Notes under the pieces: model-generated
Database searches by the model: none
Told to the model about the DNA's origin: nothing
Seen by the model: the letters and a program-made list of their open reading frames with translations, nothing else
Shown: positions 10,901-22,525 of the stretch, piece after piece
Numbering within the stretch: position 1 is the first letter of the stretch
Layout: each line of letters begins with the position of its first letter
From: Hyaloscypha bicolor E
Taxonomy: Eukaryota > Ascomycota > Leotiomycetes > Helotiales > Hyaloscyphaceae
Assembly (NCBI RefSeq): GCF_002865645.1
Contig: NW_020194512.1
Span: forward strand, 248,001 to 312,000
Direction: 5' to 3'
DNA length: 64,000 bases
Program-made: the position numbers and the translations under genes

Positions 10901-13310
10901 ATTAAGCCGACTAATAGCTTCTAAATATTAGTATATTATATACTTGAAATACCCTAAAATAGTATTAGATTAATACTTATTTAGGCTCTTCTAATTAGAT
11001 TATAGTAGATACCAGAAAGCAGTTTACTAATAAGAAGTTTATTTAGCTTGCAAATACTATAGGAACTAAAGTCAAAATCGTTTCTATAGAAGCTTATAAT
11101 TCCGTCGGAATTATAGAATACTACTATAGCCCGATTTAATATACTTACCTTATTATTATAGCTGAAATTAATGGAATTAATAAGGATACCGTATTCTAAA
11201 TAGCTTTTAAGGCTATTAATAATTCTACTAGACCTAATAGTATTATTTCAATTTTCTTAATTTATGGTATTTTACTACGAATAACCAAATATAATATCCT
11301 ATTACTAACTATATTATAGTAATCGGCGGTACTTAAGAAAGTAATAGTAGAAATTCAAAAGCTTTAAACTAGATACCAGATTACAAATATTCTAAATACC
11401 CGAAATAGTTCTAGTACTACTAATATCTATAAACTTCTTTTAAATTCGGATATTCTTATATAATATAAAGGAAATACTAGTTAACCTGGTAATTGAGATA
11501 GACTATATAAGCTAGTAGCCGTTAATAGAAAGAACTATATACTAGCTTTACTATATAGTAATACTACTTTATATTCAACTTCTATAAAGCCCTTTTATAT
11601 AGGAAATATTAAGGTTATTACTAATAGTCCTGAACTTGAACCTATTCCCGAATTCTATAGTAATACTAAAGGTAATATAGATATAATTTCTCTTATTATT
11701 CCCGCTATTTCACTAAAGTATAGTAGAGGACACCCTTATAAGAACCCGGATTTTATAGTATTCCTATAGAATAATAACCTATATAAGGACTTCTATTAAG
11801 TTAAAGTTACTAGCCTTCTAGAAAAGAGTATATTTGAGATTATTTCCAGATCTCAGGTACTAAAGGAAATATATATCTTTAATTCCCGGTTTATTAATAA
11901 GATTAAGAATAAGAGTATAGAGAGAGAGTTTAAGAAATTGAAACTAGTTATTTAAGCTTATAATAATAGTAAGAAATATATAATATTAATATAATTACCT
12001 ATTATTTAATATATTAGCCAGAGAATTATTTTTAGTATTACTACTATAATAATAAATACTATGGAACTATATTTATATAATATCTTTTAAGCTTATATCT
12101 AATTAATAACTTTATTTAATTATAATTTTTATATTAACTTACCTTATAAGCTTACTAGAGAACTAAATCTGAATAATAATTCGGTTCTAAAGGTTATAAA
12201 ACTATTATATAGTATACCGGAAGCTGGGAACTATTAGTTTAAGACTTACTATTCCTATTATATTAATGAGCTTTCTATAGAATAGTTAACTTATAACCCT
12301 TGCTTCCTCTATAGTAAGTAACCTTTCGGAATTATCGGCTTTTAAGCTAATAATACCCTATTTATTAGAACTAATAATTTTATAAAGGCAGAATAACTAA
12401 AGCTCTATAAGGCTAAGTTTTTAACTAAGAAATATAAATACCTTATTATTAACTATAATCTCAAGTTTAATAGAGGTATTATCTATATAGATACTACTAG
12501 AATTACCCTTATATAGGAATACTAGTATAAAAACCTCCGAACCGTTTCTATAAAGAATACTATTATTACAAGTAATAGGGATACTATTTATTAAGATCTT
12601 TCTATTAAGAACTAATATATTACCTAATATACTAGAGGAGTATATATTATATTAGTCTATTAACTAGAAGCTTTATATAACCTATTAATTACTACTCAAG
12701 CTATTGAACCCTTGGAAACTAATATAAAAGTACTTAATAAATACATTTAATAGCAAATTGAGAATATTACTAGAGGACTGAGATTTATAAAACTAGTAAA
12801 GGAGTTCTTATATTTAATCGTTTTTACAGATATTTCATTTATAAATAATAGAGATCTCTTTTTCTAAATCGGATATATTCTAGTTCTAGTAAACGGAACT
12901 AGATATACTAATATTATCTACTAGTTCTCTACTAAATACAAGAGAGTTACTAGAAGTATTCTAGCTTCGGAATTCTATAGTATGGCTTATAGTTTTAATA
13001 TAGATACTTTAGTTAAATCTATAATTAATAAAGTACTAGAAATGGAACTACTACTAGTAGTCTATATAGATTCGAAGTCATTATACGAATGCCTTATTAA
13101 ATTGGGAACTATTCGAGAAAAGTATCTAATAATTAATATAATATACCTCTGCTAGGTATATAAATAATGAGAGATTACAGAAGTCAAATAGATTAAGGGA
13201 GAATCGAATCCTGCCGATTCCATAATAAAATCGAAGCTAATAAATACCCTCAAACGCCTAATTAATACGAATACTATATAATTAGATATAGAGGAATAGG
13301 TCGAGTATAG
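8000..13310 (+). pseudogene. Copia gag-pol relic
   Basis: No intact frame. Protease-like sequence is recognisable near 10330-10510 (VNI*FNIGFISS..., LFLFSLAN, then GVYFNNLTN). RNase H is the best preserved part at about 12820-13290: VFTDISFINNRDLF, STKYKRVTRSILASEFYSMA, VYIDSKSLYECLIKLGT, GESNPADS, which is the usual C-terminal copia domain with its Asp and Glu residues. Stops sit where Gln, Arg or Trp codons are expected. Gag occupies the stretch before about 10000, with no clear zinc knuckle left. Confidence 0.75.
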
Positions 13311-13518
13311 ATAGGGCGGAAAATAAATATATAGGATAGGAGGATATTATAGAAGGGGAAGTTATATATAAAAGGCTATAGCCTTTGGTATATAACCAAA
13401 ATCTCAGAAGCAATATAGATATATAGAACGTTTGGGAATCTGGTACTAGGCCGGATTAGGGAATTTGTATATAATTGGGGGAAGATACTGTTTTTTTGTA
13501 TTTTTAGAGAGTTTCCAG

Positions 13519-13824
13519 TATTGGTATAGCTGTTCCTTTAGGAGTTACGGGATACGGCACACGGAATATGGGCAATGGGATATGGGCAATGGGATATGGG
13601 ATATGGGCAATGGGATATGGGAAACGGGACATAGTCATGTGACCTCGCATCCCATTAGTGACTCGACTAGTAGACTAGACCCCTTTAGGCTTAGCAGATT
13701 TAGGGATCGCATATTAATACTATGATACTGCGATCCCTACTTCTGAATAACAACTTCACTAACCTTATACAAATAGCATTCCACGACTTACATAATAGTA
13801 CCATATATTACTAGTAAACTAATA
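13519..13824 (+). repeat. 3' LTR of the copia element, with an internal minisatellite
   Basis: 306 bp, homologous to 7446-7702 but RIP-mutated (GAGTCACGGG to GAGTTACGGG; TGTTGG to TATTGG; AACCGACA to AACTAATA). It is about 50 bp longer because an ATATGGGCAATGGG-type unit is amplified at about 13564-13625, where the 5' LTR has a short GGGACACGGGACA tract. Confidence 0.85.
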
Positions 13825-13829
13825 TTAAA

Positions 13830-15569
13830 GTTTCATAACTTAAAAATAAGCTTAAAGAAGGCTAGAAATTCAGTAAATAAGTTTCTAATTTATAAAGACT
13901 TATAAGGCTTAAAAACTAGAACTTAATTAATTAAAATATAAATTTCATTAAATTAAAATTATATTTTAAAATATATTTTTATTATAAATTAAGTAATTTA
14001 TAAATATATTAGCTTATATTTATATTAAAAGATTTAGCTTAATATCTTTAAAGAACTTAAATAATTAATTATTAGTTATTAATATTTTAGTTCTTAATAA
14101 ATAATTTTAATTAATATTTTTAAAAAGAGAATTATTTTATATTTTCCTTAAATAAAAAATACTCGAGTTCTTATTTAAATATAATATATAGTAATAATAC
14201 TAAAGATTTATTTATTAAATAATTATATATAAGATATATATAGATTATTTTATTTTATTATAAGTAAATTATATTAAATTTGAAATAATTTATTAAAATA
14301 TTTAATATCTTTTATAAAATAATAATAATATTAATATAAATATTTACTTTTATTTAATAAATTCTTTTAAGAATAATATAATTAATATATTATATATATA
14401 TAATAGTATTAGCTAAAATTATATAAAGCTAGTTATTACTTAATTACTTTCATTTATTAAACTAGTATTTCAGTTATTTTAGCTAGTATTTTTATTTTTA
14501 TTTTACTTTTCTTTCTCTTTCTTTTTCTCTTTAATATAATATTTTTAATATATAAAATTATCGGAACTTTAAGCCTTTAATTATTACTTTAATTCCGCTA
14601 TTATAATATATATAAATTTTTTTTTAATAAAACTTATTATAAAAATTTAATTATAATTTAATATAAGACTTATAAATAACTTAAAAATTTCAAATAGTTT
14701 TATTATATATAGTATAATAACTTTTTCTTTTAAATTAAATATAATTTAATATTAATTAATTACTTTTATTAAAAAGATTTATATATATATATATATAAAG
14801 AAATATATAAAAAAATATATAAAACTTTAAAAATAAGTATTAATTAGTTTTTTACTAGAATTAATTCTCGAAATTAGTTAATAATTACAAGTATTATTTT
14901 ATTTTACTTAACTTATATAATACTTTATTATTAAAAGCTTTATTATATAATATTTATTAGTAATTAAATAAAAGTAAGTAAAAATTAAAAGATAAATATT
15001 TTTAAAAAGAAATAAAGTTATTATATAAATATAACTTAATTCTTATATAATATTTAATAAGCCCTTTTATTTTTAAATAATTTCCTTATATTTAAATTAA
15101 TACTTTAAAATAACTTTTTTAATATTTTAAATTTATTTATTATTAGTAATATTTATAGCTAAATATTATTGAAATTTAGCTATTTTCTTATATTTTATAT
15201 AAAATCTTATATTTATATCTTTATTAATAAAGTTATTAATTTTTAAAAGTTAAAAGTTTTCGCGATTTTTTATAAAACTTAATATAAGTATTTTATTAAA
15301 ATAAAAACTCGATATGAATTATAAATATAATAAATTAGTATTTGGCTAAATAATAAAAATCGCAAAAAATTGAAATATAACTTTGAAATAAAAATAGAGT
15401 TTAGCTAATATTTACTTAATTTATTTCAAAGTTCTATTAAATTTATTATTATAAATTTTTCCTAAACTTCGAAATTATTTAATAAAGAATATAATTATTT
15501 TTAAATTTAATAAAAATATCTAATTTCTAATATTAATAAATATTAATAAATATTAATAATATCTTATAA
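13830..15569. other. Very AT-rich RIP-mutated DNA, unassigned
   Basis: Almost only A, T and occasional CG-poor islands. No coding signal can be followed. Short inverted sequences (GCGATTTTTT near 15262 and AAAAATCGCAAAAAATT near 15355) hint at a small buried element. Part of this stretch may be the decayed left half of the adjacent hAT copy. Confidence 0.4.
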
Positions 15570-17546
15570 AATAAACTATAATATAAAAAAGCTAAAGAAA
15601 TAAATATAATTATAGCCCTTTTCTTATATTTTTTAAAGCTTTTTAATTTTAACTAGAACTAATTTAAATTATTTCTTTAATTAATATATTTTAATATATT
15701 TTAATATATTTTAATATATTTTATATAATTATAAGAATTTAAAATTAATATAATAATATAAACTAAAGATATATTAGTTTTTATATAATAATTATTTAAA
15801 ACCTTATATATTACCTTAATTTAATAAGAAAGTTTTTTCTTTCTAAAGCTTTACTTTTTAATATTTGACTTATTAAAATTAATATAATTATATAAGGGAA
15901 ATAAAGAACTTATATTCTTTTTTTAAAAGTAGTTAATGTTATGCCCTGCCGCTTTACTGGTAAATTTAGCGTCACGTGACCGCGATAACGCTGTGAGGGG
16001 GAAAATTCGCTTGAGCCTTAGGCACACATTTCGCTTAATTATGGCGCTAAGGAGTATTTAGCCTCGCTCCCAAGCTTCTACGAGCTTCATGCTTCTCTTC
16101 TAAAAAGATACACAATTCTAGAAATCTCTGGTGTTCCTATATAACGTGTAAAATACCTGGTAATTCGACAACCTGGTACTTGGTTCACTTCTGCCTATTT
16201 CTTCTGAGGATCTTTAACGCATGCGATTGGCTAGTATTTAGAATACCAAGCTCCTGTACTTATGAGCTTCTCTCCTTAATTTAGATTTCTCGGATTAAAA
16301 ACTACTCTATTTTGCTTTTCAAGCCCAGAGACCCGGTTTTATAATAATTAATTAAAATATTTATTATAAAAAAAGTGAAATTAAAAGAAGTAGGAAATTC
16401 CTTAATTATATAAAGCTTTTTCTAATTTTTAAAAATCAAGATATTTTTCTTAAGCTTCTTTTTATAATTTTAATAATATTTTTCTATTATAAGTTATAAG
16501 TTAAGTAATATAAAAAGTATCTAATATTAGCTATTTTATCTTATATAATTATTTATTAAAATTAGCTTTCTTATAAAGATATGAAATTCCTTTATTTCTT
16601 TAAACTAATTTATAAATATAAATTATAATATTATATATTTAGCTAAGGAAATTTATTAGCCTAAATTAGATTCTTATTATTATTATTATTATATTAAAGG
16701 CTTTAGTTTACTTTTACTTATTATATAACTTAAGCTTTTTTAAGCTAATTTAATTTATAAATAAAAAGACTTATATAATTGAATTAATAATATAGCCTAA
16801 ATAATAAATATATTAGTAATTTGCTTTCTAATTTAAGCCAAGTATATTCTTTAGCTTCTTTTAAATTAATTAGTAAAGTATATTATTTATAAAAGTATTA
16901 TTACTTATAATAACTTTAAGCTTATTAATAATATTATAATTTTAAAGAATTAGCTAAAGAATTATTATTTAAGCCTCTAAACTATAGCTAGAAATCTTTT
17001 TTAAAATAAGAAAAAGCTTTTATTACTTTTTATTATATATAATAAAATAGTTATAAATTATAAATAAAAGTTATTAATTTAAAAAATTCAGATATTAGAA
17101 GAGATATAACTAAACAAGAATATAATTTAAAGTATTTATTATATAATATTCTAATATCTTTTTTAAGCTAGTAATTAATTTTTTTAATAATAATCTAGTA
17201 ATAGCCTTTAAGTACTTTCTTTATATTCTTTATAATAGAAGTATTATATAGTAATTTTACTAAATTCGTATAATAAATATAATAAAGATAAGCTTGGTTC
17301 TTTTTCTTAATAGGAGAATAATAGTACTTCTGAGTAAGAGACCTTTATTTTATAATTCTGAAAATCGAAATTGATTTTTCTAGTTTAGATAGAGAAGACA
17401 TTTTGAGAGTGTAATCTAAATGGAATCGTAATGTGAGGTGAGAGAAGTAAAGAGAGTAAAAATTAAAGGGTGCAGGGTAGAAAGCGATATAAGAATCGAT
17501 TCGGTATTAATACGTATTGATGCCTCAGGTATTGTTGCCAAGCCTG
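15570..17546 (-). mobile_element. hAT transposon copy A, heavily RIP-mutated, left end not found
   Basis: Collinear with the better-preserved hAT at 58874-62529. 15620-15930 matches about 60640-60960, 16380-17340 matches about 61000-62330, and the right end (GAAGACATTTTGAG..., then CCTCAGGTATTGTTGCCAAGCCTG) matches 62330-62529. The terminal repeat ends at 17546 and reads CAGGCTTGGCAACAATACC inwards, against CAGGCTCGGCAAAAATACC in the other copy. If an 8-bp duplication exists it would be ATCACCCT on the right; the left partner was not seen, so the left part is truncated or too decayed. A solo LTR interrupts this copy. Confidence 0.7.
15937..16346. mobile_element. Solo LTR nested in hAT copy A
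   Basis: A 410-bp block of moderate GC that is absent from the aligned position in the hAT at 58874-62529. It starts TGTTATGCCCTGCC and ends CCCGGTTTTATAATA, so the tips are TGTTAT / ATAATA (ATAACA before C-to-T change). It is flanked by GTTAA (15932-15936) and ATTAA (16347-16351), a 5-bp duplication with one G-to-A difference. No internal retroelement sequence remains, as expected after LTR-LTR recombination. Confidence 0.75.
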
Positions 17547-17730
17547 ATCACCCTTAGATCAGATCGACCCTCTCTACCAAAATACAATCCTCTGCAGTTT
17601 GCGCTATTCGATCACTAGCCAGGACGCTCGCCAATGCAGGAACTGGAGAGAAATTTCTAACATATCTTCTAGCCGTTCCTATTCTTCTATTCTATGGTGA
17701 ATAATCTTGATTCTTGAAGTCGTCACCTAG

Positions 17731-18721
17731 GGAGTGGTACGGTTAGACCTGCTCCTCGCTGGGTGCACGTCCAATTCTGCGGGAATTCCAAATCTATACC
17801 TCTTTCAACTTCAAACAGCTAATCAATTCTCGGTGCACATAGGATACTTCGGTAAGTCAAGTGCCATAATCACGGTTATAGCAAATACTAAAACATTAAG
17901 GTTATTGAAATTGGTACGCTACCATAGCTAACCAGTCCTTCCAGCACCAGGTTCAACCACTAATTTAGGGTTCTCCACTCTCATTTGTCATGCGTCACTT
18001 GCCGAGATTACCAAGCTTACTAGTATATCGTCATTTTGATTACTTTTGATTTATTAGCTAATTAATAATATATCAGAGAAAGCGGGCTTGGTATTACCGG
18101 TATTGCCGAAGGGTAATAAGAATAAATCCCTGACTTTGGACACTTTTCCTCTATTTTCACACTTCACTCTCTTATATCTAGTCATTCTGCAGACTGTCAA
18201 CCTCCAATATATCGATTTTCCATCAATATATCAATCATTTTCCAATAAAGGTATCTGTGTGTACAGTGGCACTGGCTCTCTGATTGCCTATAGGATGGCT
18301 TTTCTTCCGCCGATGTGATGCTCGCGAGACTCCAAGAGACCTCTCGAGCCGGTTCGTAAAACACCGAAACAATAAATGAAGCCATCAACCTCCAAAGCGG
18401 GCGATACTCAATGTGTTCGGCATTGGAGCCGTATTGTTTCTTGTCGCCCTTATAATCGATCTCTTGCAGATTTACAGTACTAAGTGCAACCGAAATGTCG
18501 CAGTCGCACCATCAACGAAACGCCGTCAAAACTTCTATAGGCAATTTTCATTAATGTTGACTTGGGGAGCGACTGCGTTGACACCTGCTGTCGCAGTTGC
18601 AGACACAGAGATGGGGCATATATTACAGACAACTTCTGGTGGCTCCGTTTTTCCCGGCCAGGGTGCTCTTGGGCTGCTTTGGGCCACATGGGCGCTGTTC
18701 TTTATATTCTCCACTGGTTAG
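17731..18721 (+). pseudogene. Fig1-like/SUR7-type four-pass membrane protein gene, broken
   Basis: Exon 17731-17851 encodes LLLAGCTSNSAGIPNLYL...VHIGYFG and ends at a canonical GTAAGT donor. Splicing to 18251 restores the conserved GYFGIC junction. The Fig1 family (calcium regulation and membrane fusion in mating, plasma membrane) has exactly this GCTS...GIPNLYL...GYFGxC layout. The frame then stops at 18316. In the neighbouring frame SSADVMLARLQETSRAGS continues, and a further frame from about 18380 gives two hydrophobic spans (VFGIGAVLFLVALIIDLLQI and about LGLLWATWALFFIF near 18665-18715). At least two indels therefore break the gene. No start codon was identified; an upstream exon may exist behind a CACCTAG acceptor at 17730. 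A MITE sits in the intron. Confidence 0.6.
17903..18247. mobile_element. MITE-like repeat, copy 2, inserted at an intron acceptor
   Basis: 345 bp with tips TATTGAAA and TTCCAATA (imperfect short inverted repeats), flanked by AAGGT at 17898-17902 and 18248-18252. The duplication spans the presumed ancestral acceptor (AAG|GT), so each side of the element carries a potential splice acceptor. Removing the element and one AAGGT leaves a 49-nt intron (17852-17900, GTAAGT...ACTAAAACATTAAG), a normal size for this genome. It is homologous to 85-433. Confidence 0.75.
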
Positions 18722-20444
18722 ACGATAATGCGTCGATCGAAGAGCGGTGTAGTAACTACATCGGGAGCCGAAGTACAGTCTAGTTTTGGTGTTTACTAGC
18801 CCATGGCCTTTGCTGCGGCTCCGGTGGGTGGTTTAGTTCTTTAATGTAACCGATCCGAATTCAAAAACAAGTGGCGGAGAAACAAATATTGTAGTTTGAA
18901 CAGCGTTTGGCTAAATCGAGCTTTAGGTTACTTATTATTATTTAGCCTAGGGAGACATATGAAAGGAATAGTTTATATTAAGAAAGCCTTATTTATTAGC
19001 CCCAGGCTAGCCTAGCACAACCACTTCTTGGATCTCCAGGCTATCCGCCTTAGAAGAAAGCCCGAAAACTTCTCTTCTAGATCTCAATCCGGTTATTACT
19101 TCTCTAGAATAAGTAATTTAGTATTTAGGAACAAACTCTAGCCTTAAATACTAATACTTAAAGGAAAAGAAATAAAAACCATTTTACTATATTTTCTTTT
19201 ATTTATAAATTAAGCCTTTTAATAATATAAATAAACTCAAGTATAAAAATACTAATTAAATATTTCTTTAATATTTCTTAATTCTAGCCAAAATTATATA
19301 TTATTAATATATAAAGAATTAAACTTCTTTTATTAAACAAGTAAAATAAGGTATTAATTTCTTATAAAGTAATAATAATAAAAGAAAAGGAAATTCAATT
19401 ATTATTACTAGTTCAAATCTTAATTCTAGTCTTATATTTTAAAAATATAAAGTAATTAATAAAGTAGTTATTATAAGTTATTAAATTATATTATTTAGCT
19501 AAAATTAGTATATTAAATAAATAAATAAGATCAGAATACTAATTAATATAGTGGGAATTAAGCTAATATTTAATAAATCAGGTATTTTTATATAACTTCT
19601 TAACTTTTTACTTCTTTTTATATTTAGCTTTTTTTTTCTTATAAAAAAACCTTAAATAATTTAATATATACTTTATTTATATAATATTTCCTTAATTTCT
19701 TTTTATAAATTATATTTCCTTATATTTATTTTTATTAATAAGTTATTTATTAAAAATATTTACTAATTATATTTTACTTAAATTCTAATTAAAGTAATTA
19801 TAAATATTTATAAATACTTTAATTATTATATAATATATTAACTTAATTAAATAAAAACTTTATTTTAGTATTCTCTAAGTATTACTTTACTATTTAATTA
19901 GTAAATAAAAAGGCTTATAAGAATAATACTAGATTAGAAGTCATACTAAATTAGTCTAATATATTATATATTATAGTTATATATATAGTAATTAAATCAT
20001 TTGTAAATATTTATAATTATATATTCTGATCTAAATAAACTTTTTAAGTATTATGGTAATTATAGTCTAATTATAAATATTTATAAATATTTATAAATAT
20101 TCGGAGTTCCTTGATTACTTTTTTGACACTGGCTAAAATGAAGGAGCCAATATTCGTCTTTAGATGTCTTTCTCGGCGTTACGGAACGGCATGGAGTTTT
20201 TTATTATTTATAGGAGTGAGTGGGATAAGGTAAGATCACTTGCGCCCAATGTGTAATTTCGGAGGAGGAAAAATGTTTTCGATTATGAGCTGAGACAACT
20301 TTACACAGCTGGCGTCGTGAACTGAGGATTTCCAGAGTGGTCATGTAATGGACAGAGAAAAATTCATAGCTTCAATTTCTTCTTGATTTCCGCTACTTGA
20401 TATGTTCATTCATTGCGCATTGAGATGTGGACAATTAGGATGTC
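18722..20444. other. Non-coding and AT-rich interval
   Basis: 18722-18920 is ordinary DNA after the Fig1-like relic. 18930-20100 is RIP-type AT-rich DNA with no readable frame, except a slightly GC-richer remnant near 19000-19110. Tandem AAATATTTAT units occur at about 20075-20100. 20100-20444 is ordinary DNA downstream of the next gene, with no feature recognised. Confidence 0.4.
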
Positions 20445-21291
20445 TCAAACAAAGTTCCTTTCAAGTAATCGCGGATCTCCACTGTCTCGAGAGCGAAAGC
20501 GGGTCACGTAGACCTCTTTCGAACAAGCAAGATCAATTCGTTGATCTCTTGATCTCACGATGTCATCCCAAATCTCTTTCTTGCTGAATGGTGCTTCGCT
20601 GACTTGGAGCATAAGTGAATTTGTCGTTTCTGGAACAGACTTGCTAATTCGCTTGTTTTTTTGCTGTGCCCAAACTATATCATTTGTCCCACTGAGATCA
20701 AGATTCTGAGAACCCCATTCCTCGGTCAAACCCATTCCATCGACAAGGTCTGCAATCCGTACGGCACTGTTTGTGTCCACGAGACTCTGGGCGAAGATTT
20801 CGAGTTTTGGATAAGGAAGGCCCATTTTACTCCGCTCGAAATTTGCAGGTTCACAAGCGAGATGGGCGTCTTCCGAAGGAATGAGGTCGAACCAAAGATC
20901 AACGCCCTTCAATTTGAACCGCGGAAATGTATGGAGTAGGGAGTAGATATGGGGGCGCTCATGTTGACATGGCTCGTATATATCATCGTATGGCGCACCT
21001 TTCAGAAGGGCAGAGGCTCTGTCAAGACTCTCCGTTGGCACACATATTTCCCAGTCCTAGAAACGATATCAGTGGGAAGCAGCTTGGTGTGGTAGAAGAG
21101 ACCCGGCTTACATTTCGCATTATCCACGCGCCAAAGTATTTTAATGCTGAAATGCCAACTATGCAGCACGGAATCCCTGCACTCTCGAGTATCTGGATGA
21201 TTTCGAGGATTTCAAGCGTTCCATGCCCCTTGCAGCTGGCTTTTGCATCGCCTGGGGCGCCCAAGATTGTGGAGTACTTGATGTCAGACAT
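20445..21291 (-). CDS. Conserved fungal protein with a probable nucleotidyltransferase fold (intact, two exons)
   Basis: Exon 1 21291-21112 (ATG at 21291) and exon 2 21056-20445 join across a 55-nt intron (21057-21111, GTAAGC...TTTCTAG) to 263 residues without a stop. Near residues 40-66 lie GIPCCIVGISALKYFGAW and, across the splice, RNDWEICVP. This resembles the G-(G/S)...D-x-(D/E) signature of AbiEii-type nucleotidyltransferases, with D61/E63 as the metal-binding pair; I infer the fold from that. Further blocks are PHIYSLLHTFPRF, GVDLWFDLIP, NSLMLQVSEAPFSKKEIWDD and a C-terminal SRDSGDPRLLERNFV. No signal peptide or membrane span, so probably cytosolic or nuclear. It is related in kind, not closely in sequence, to the broken gene at 5122-5959. 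Function unknown. It is the only intact gene in this island. Confidence 0.75.
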
Positions 21292-21842
21292 GGTGCAGTC
21301 GATGTAGAGTCAGTACACTGGAAAAGAGCGTGAGCGTAAACGACTTGGAAAAAGCGCAGTAACTGGAAGTTTGCTGTAGCTATGGAGTTGTGTTGGATGC
21401 TTGTGAAGGCAGAATGATGTGTTTCGGTTGATGGTTTTCTGGGCGCTTGCCAGTCACGTGCTCACTTGACGGAAACGTAAGAGTACTGCTCAAGAGGCAG
21501 ATGAGCCAGAGCCAGAAGTGGCCGGATGATCGATGCGCCAGTGCTATTGAGGGCACCAGTTGCACGGATGATATGAGACCGTTGCACGAAGGAATACAGC
21601 TGTGCGCGAAACCGGTGTCCTCTTTTACTCTGTATAGCATATACAGTACAGGCCTTACGCTTCCTGGAGATACTTTTAAGTACGGTGAATTATCCAGAAT
21701 TGGCGCTTACTGACTAGCAGTGCCGGTGACAGAATAATGTAAGTAGCTTCAAGAGGGTAACGCTAAGTAAGTTGGGAGCTTGAAACTCTACACAGATCAT
21801 AACAAAGTGCACTTGAATCAAGAGCAAATGCCTACAATTCTT
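21292..21842. other. Intergenic between the NTase-fold gene and the HET relic
   Basis: Normal GC. Open frames on both strands at about 21380-21713 shadow each other and carry no family motif. The part next to 21291 would hold the promoter of the NTase-fold gene; no TATA box is evident. Confidence 0.35.
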
Positions 21843-22114
21843 TTATGCAATGTAATACCACACCGCGCTGCTCGATTTATCAATACAGCAGGTGTCGACC
21901 CAAAAGTAGGTTAGGCCATCGTGCTGCGCCTGCTTGCTGCAAAACTGGATCTTGTTGCAGCCACATTTGCTCTGACCAGAACCGTCCTTAATATCTTGGA
22001 AATGGACCTCATCGGCCCCCACGTGTGCGAGAGGGTGGCATACTTGGGAATGTCCGTCAGAATTTCTTCGGTCAGGCTGAACTCCCCCCCATTGCTGCCT
22101 CTCAAGAGACGCAT
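21843..22114 (-). pseudogene. HET-domain gene fragment with a 1-base frameshift
   Basis: From ATG at 22114 the frame reads MRLLRGSNGGEFSLTEEI...YATLSHTWG, the standard N-terminus of fungal HET (heterokaryon incompatibility) proteins. After SHTWG the frame is lost in a G run near 22028. The neighbouring frame continues the domain: ADEVHFQDIKDG, CNKIQFCSKQAQHDGLTYFW, VDTCCIDKSSS. A single missing base explains the shift. The relic stops at 21843, just after the VDTCCIDK block, so most of the domain and the whole C-terminal part are missing. HET proteins trigger cell death on non-self recognition; this copy cannot be functional. Confidence 0.8.
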
Positions 22115-22450
22115 GGTTAGGAGACCGTAGCGCTTTGGAGTACCGGCACAATGCCAGCGGCCATAAGATCCGGCACAACTTCGACGATTCCGTGTAATCA
22201 AGGCTGTGGTGTAGGGTTTAACTCGTTGACGCTCTTTAGTGAATGTGCCGATAGTGAGCCGAGTGTGCGAGCACGGAGGTAAGGCCAGATTGAGCTGACT
22301 AAGTGCAGACGAAGCAGCTTACGGACAAAAGCTTGATCTGAAATCGCTGCGCACCAGGTTGGTAGTCACATGATCTGCAGCTTGATTCAAAGAGCCGATT
22401 CGCGAGGAGCCGGGAAAAGGCCCCCTGAGCAAAATCCAGCTAACTCATTA

Positions 22451-22525
22451 CAGCAGAAACTCGATATAACGATATCGATTTTAGCGTCATTTTCTAACGA
22501 TACACCGAGGTATCGTTGTATCAAG
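22451..22525. mobile_element. Terminal repeat of a pogo/Tigger-like DNA transposon
   Basis: CAGCAGAAACTCGATATAAC and the following bases resemble the CAGTAGAAnCTCGATATAACG-type tips of pogo-family elements. An internal palindrome follows (AACGATA at 22496-22502, TATCGTT at 22511-22517). No transposase is recognisable next to it, so this is a relic end. Confidence 0.4.

Larger units (their letters stand above)
7446..13824 (+). mobile_element. Ty1/copia LTR retrotransposon, RIP-decayed, with target duplication
   Basis: Two long terminal repeats (7446-7702 and 13519-13824) bracket about 5.8 kb of internal DNA. The flanks carry a 5-bp target duplication TTAAA (7441-7445 and 13825-13829). LTR tips are TGTTGG...CCGACA at the left and the RIP-changed TATTGG...CTAATA at the right. 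Internal order on the plus strand is gag, protease, integrase, reverse transcriptase, RNase H, with RNase H last before the 3' LTR, which defines copia rather than gypsy. All frames are full of TAG/TAA/TGA from transition mutation, so the element is dead. Confidence 0.88.
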
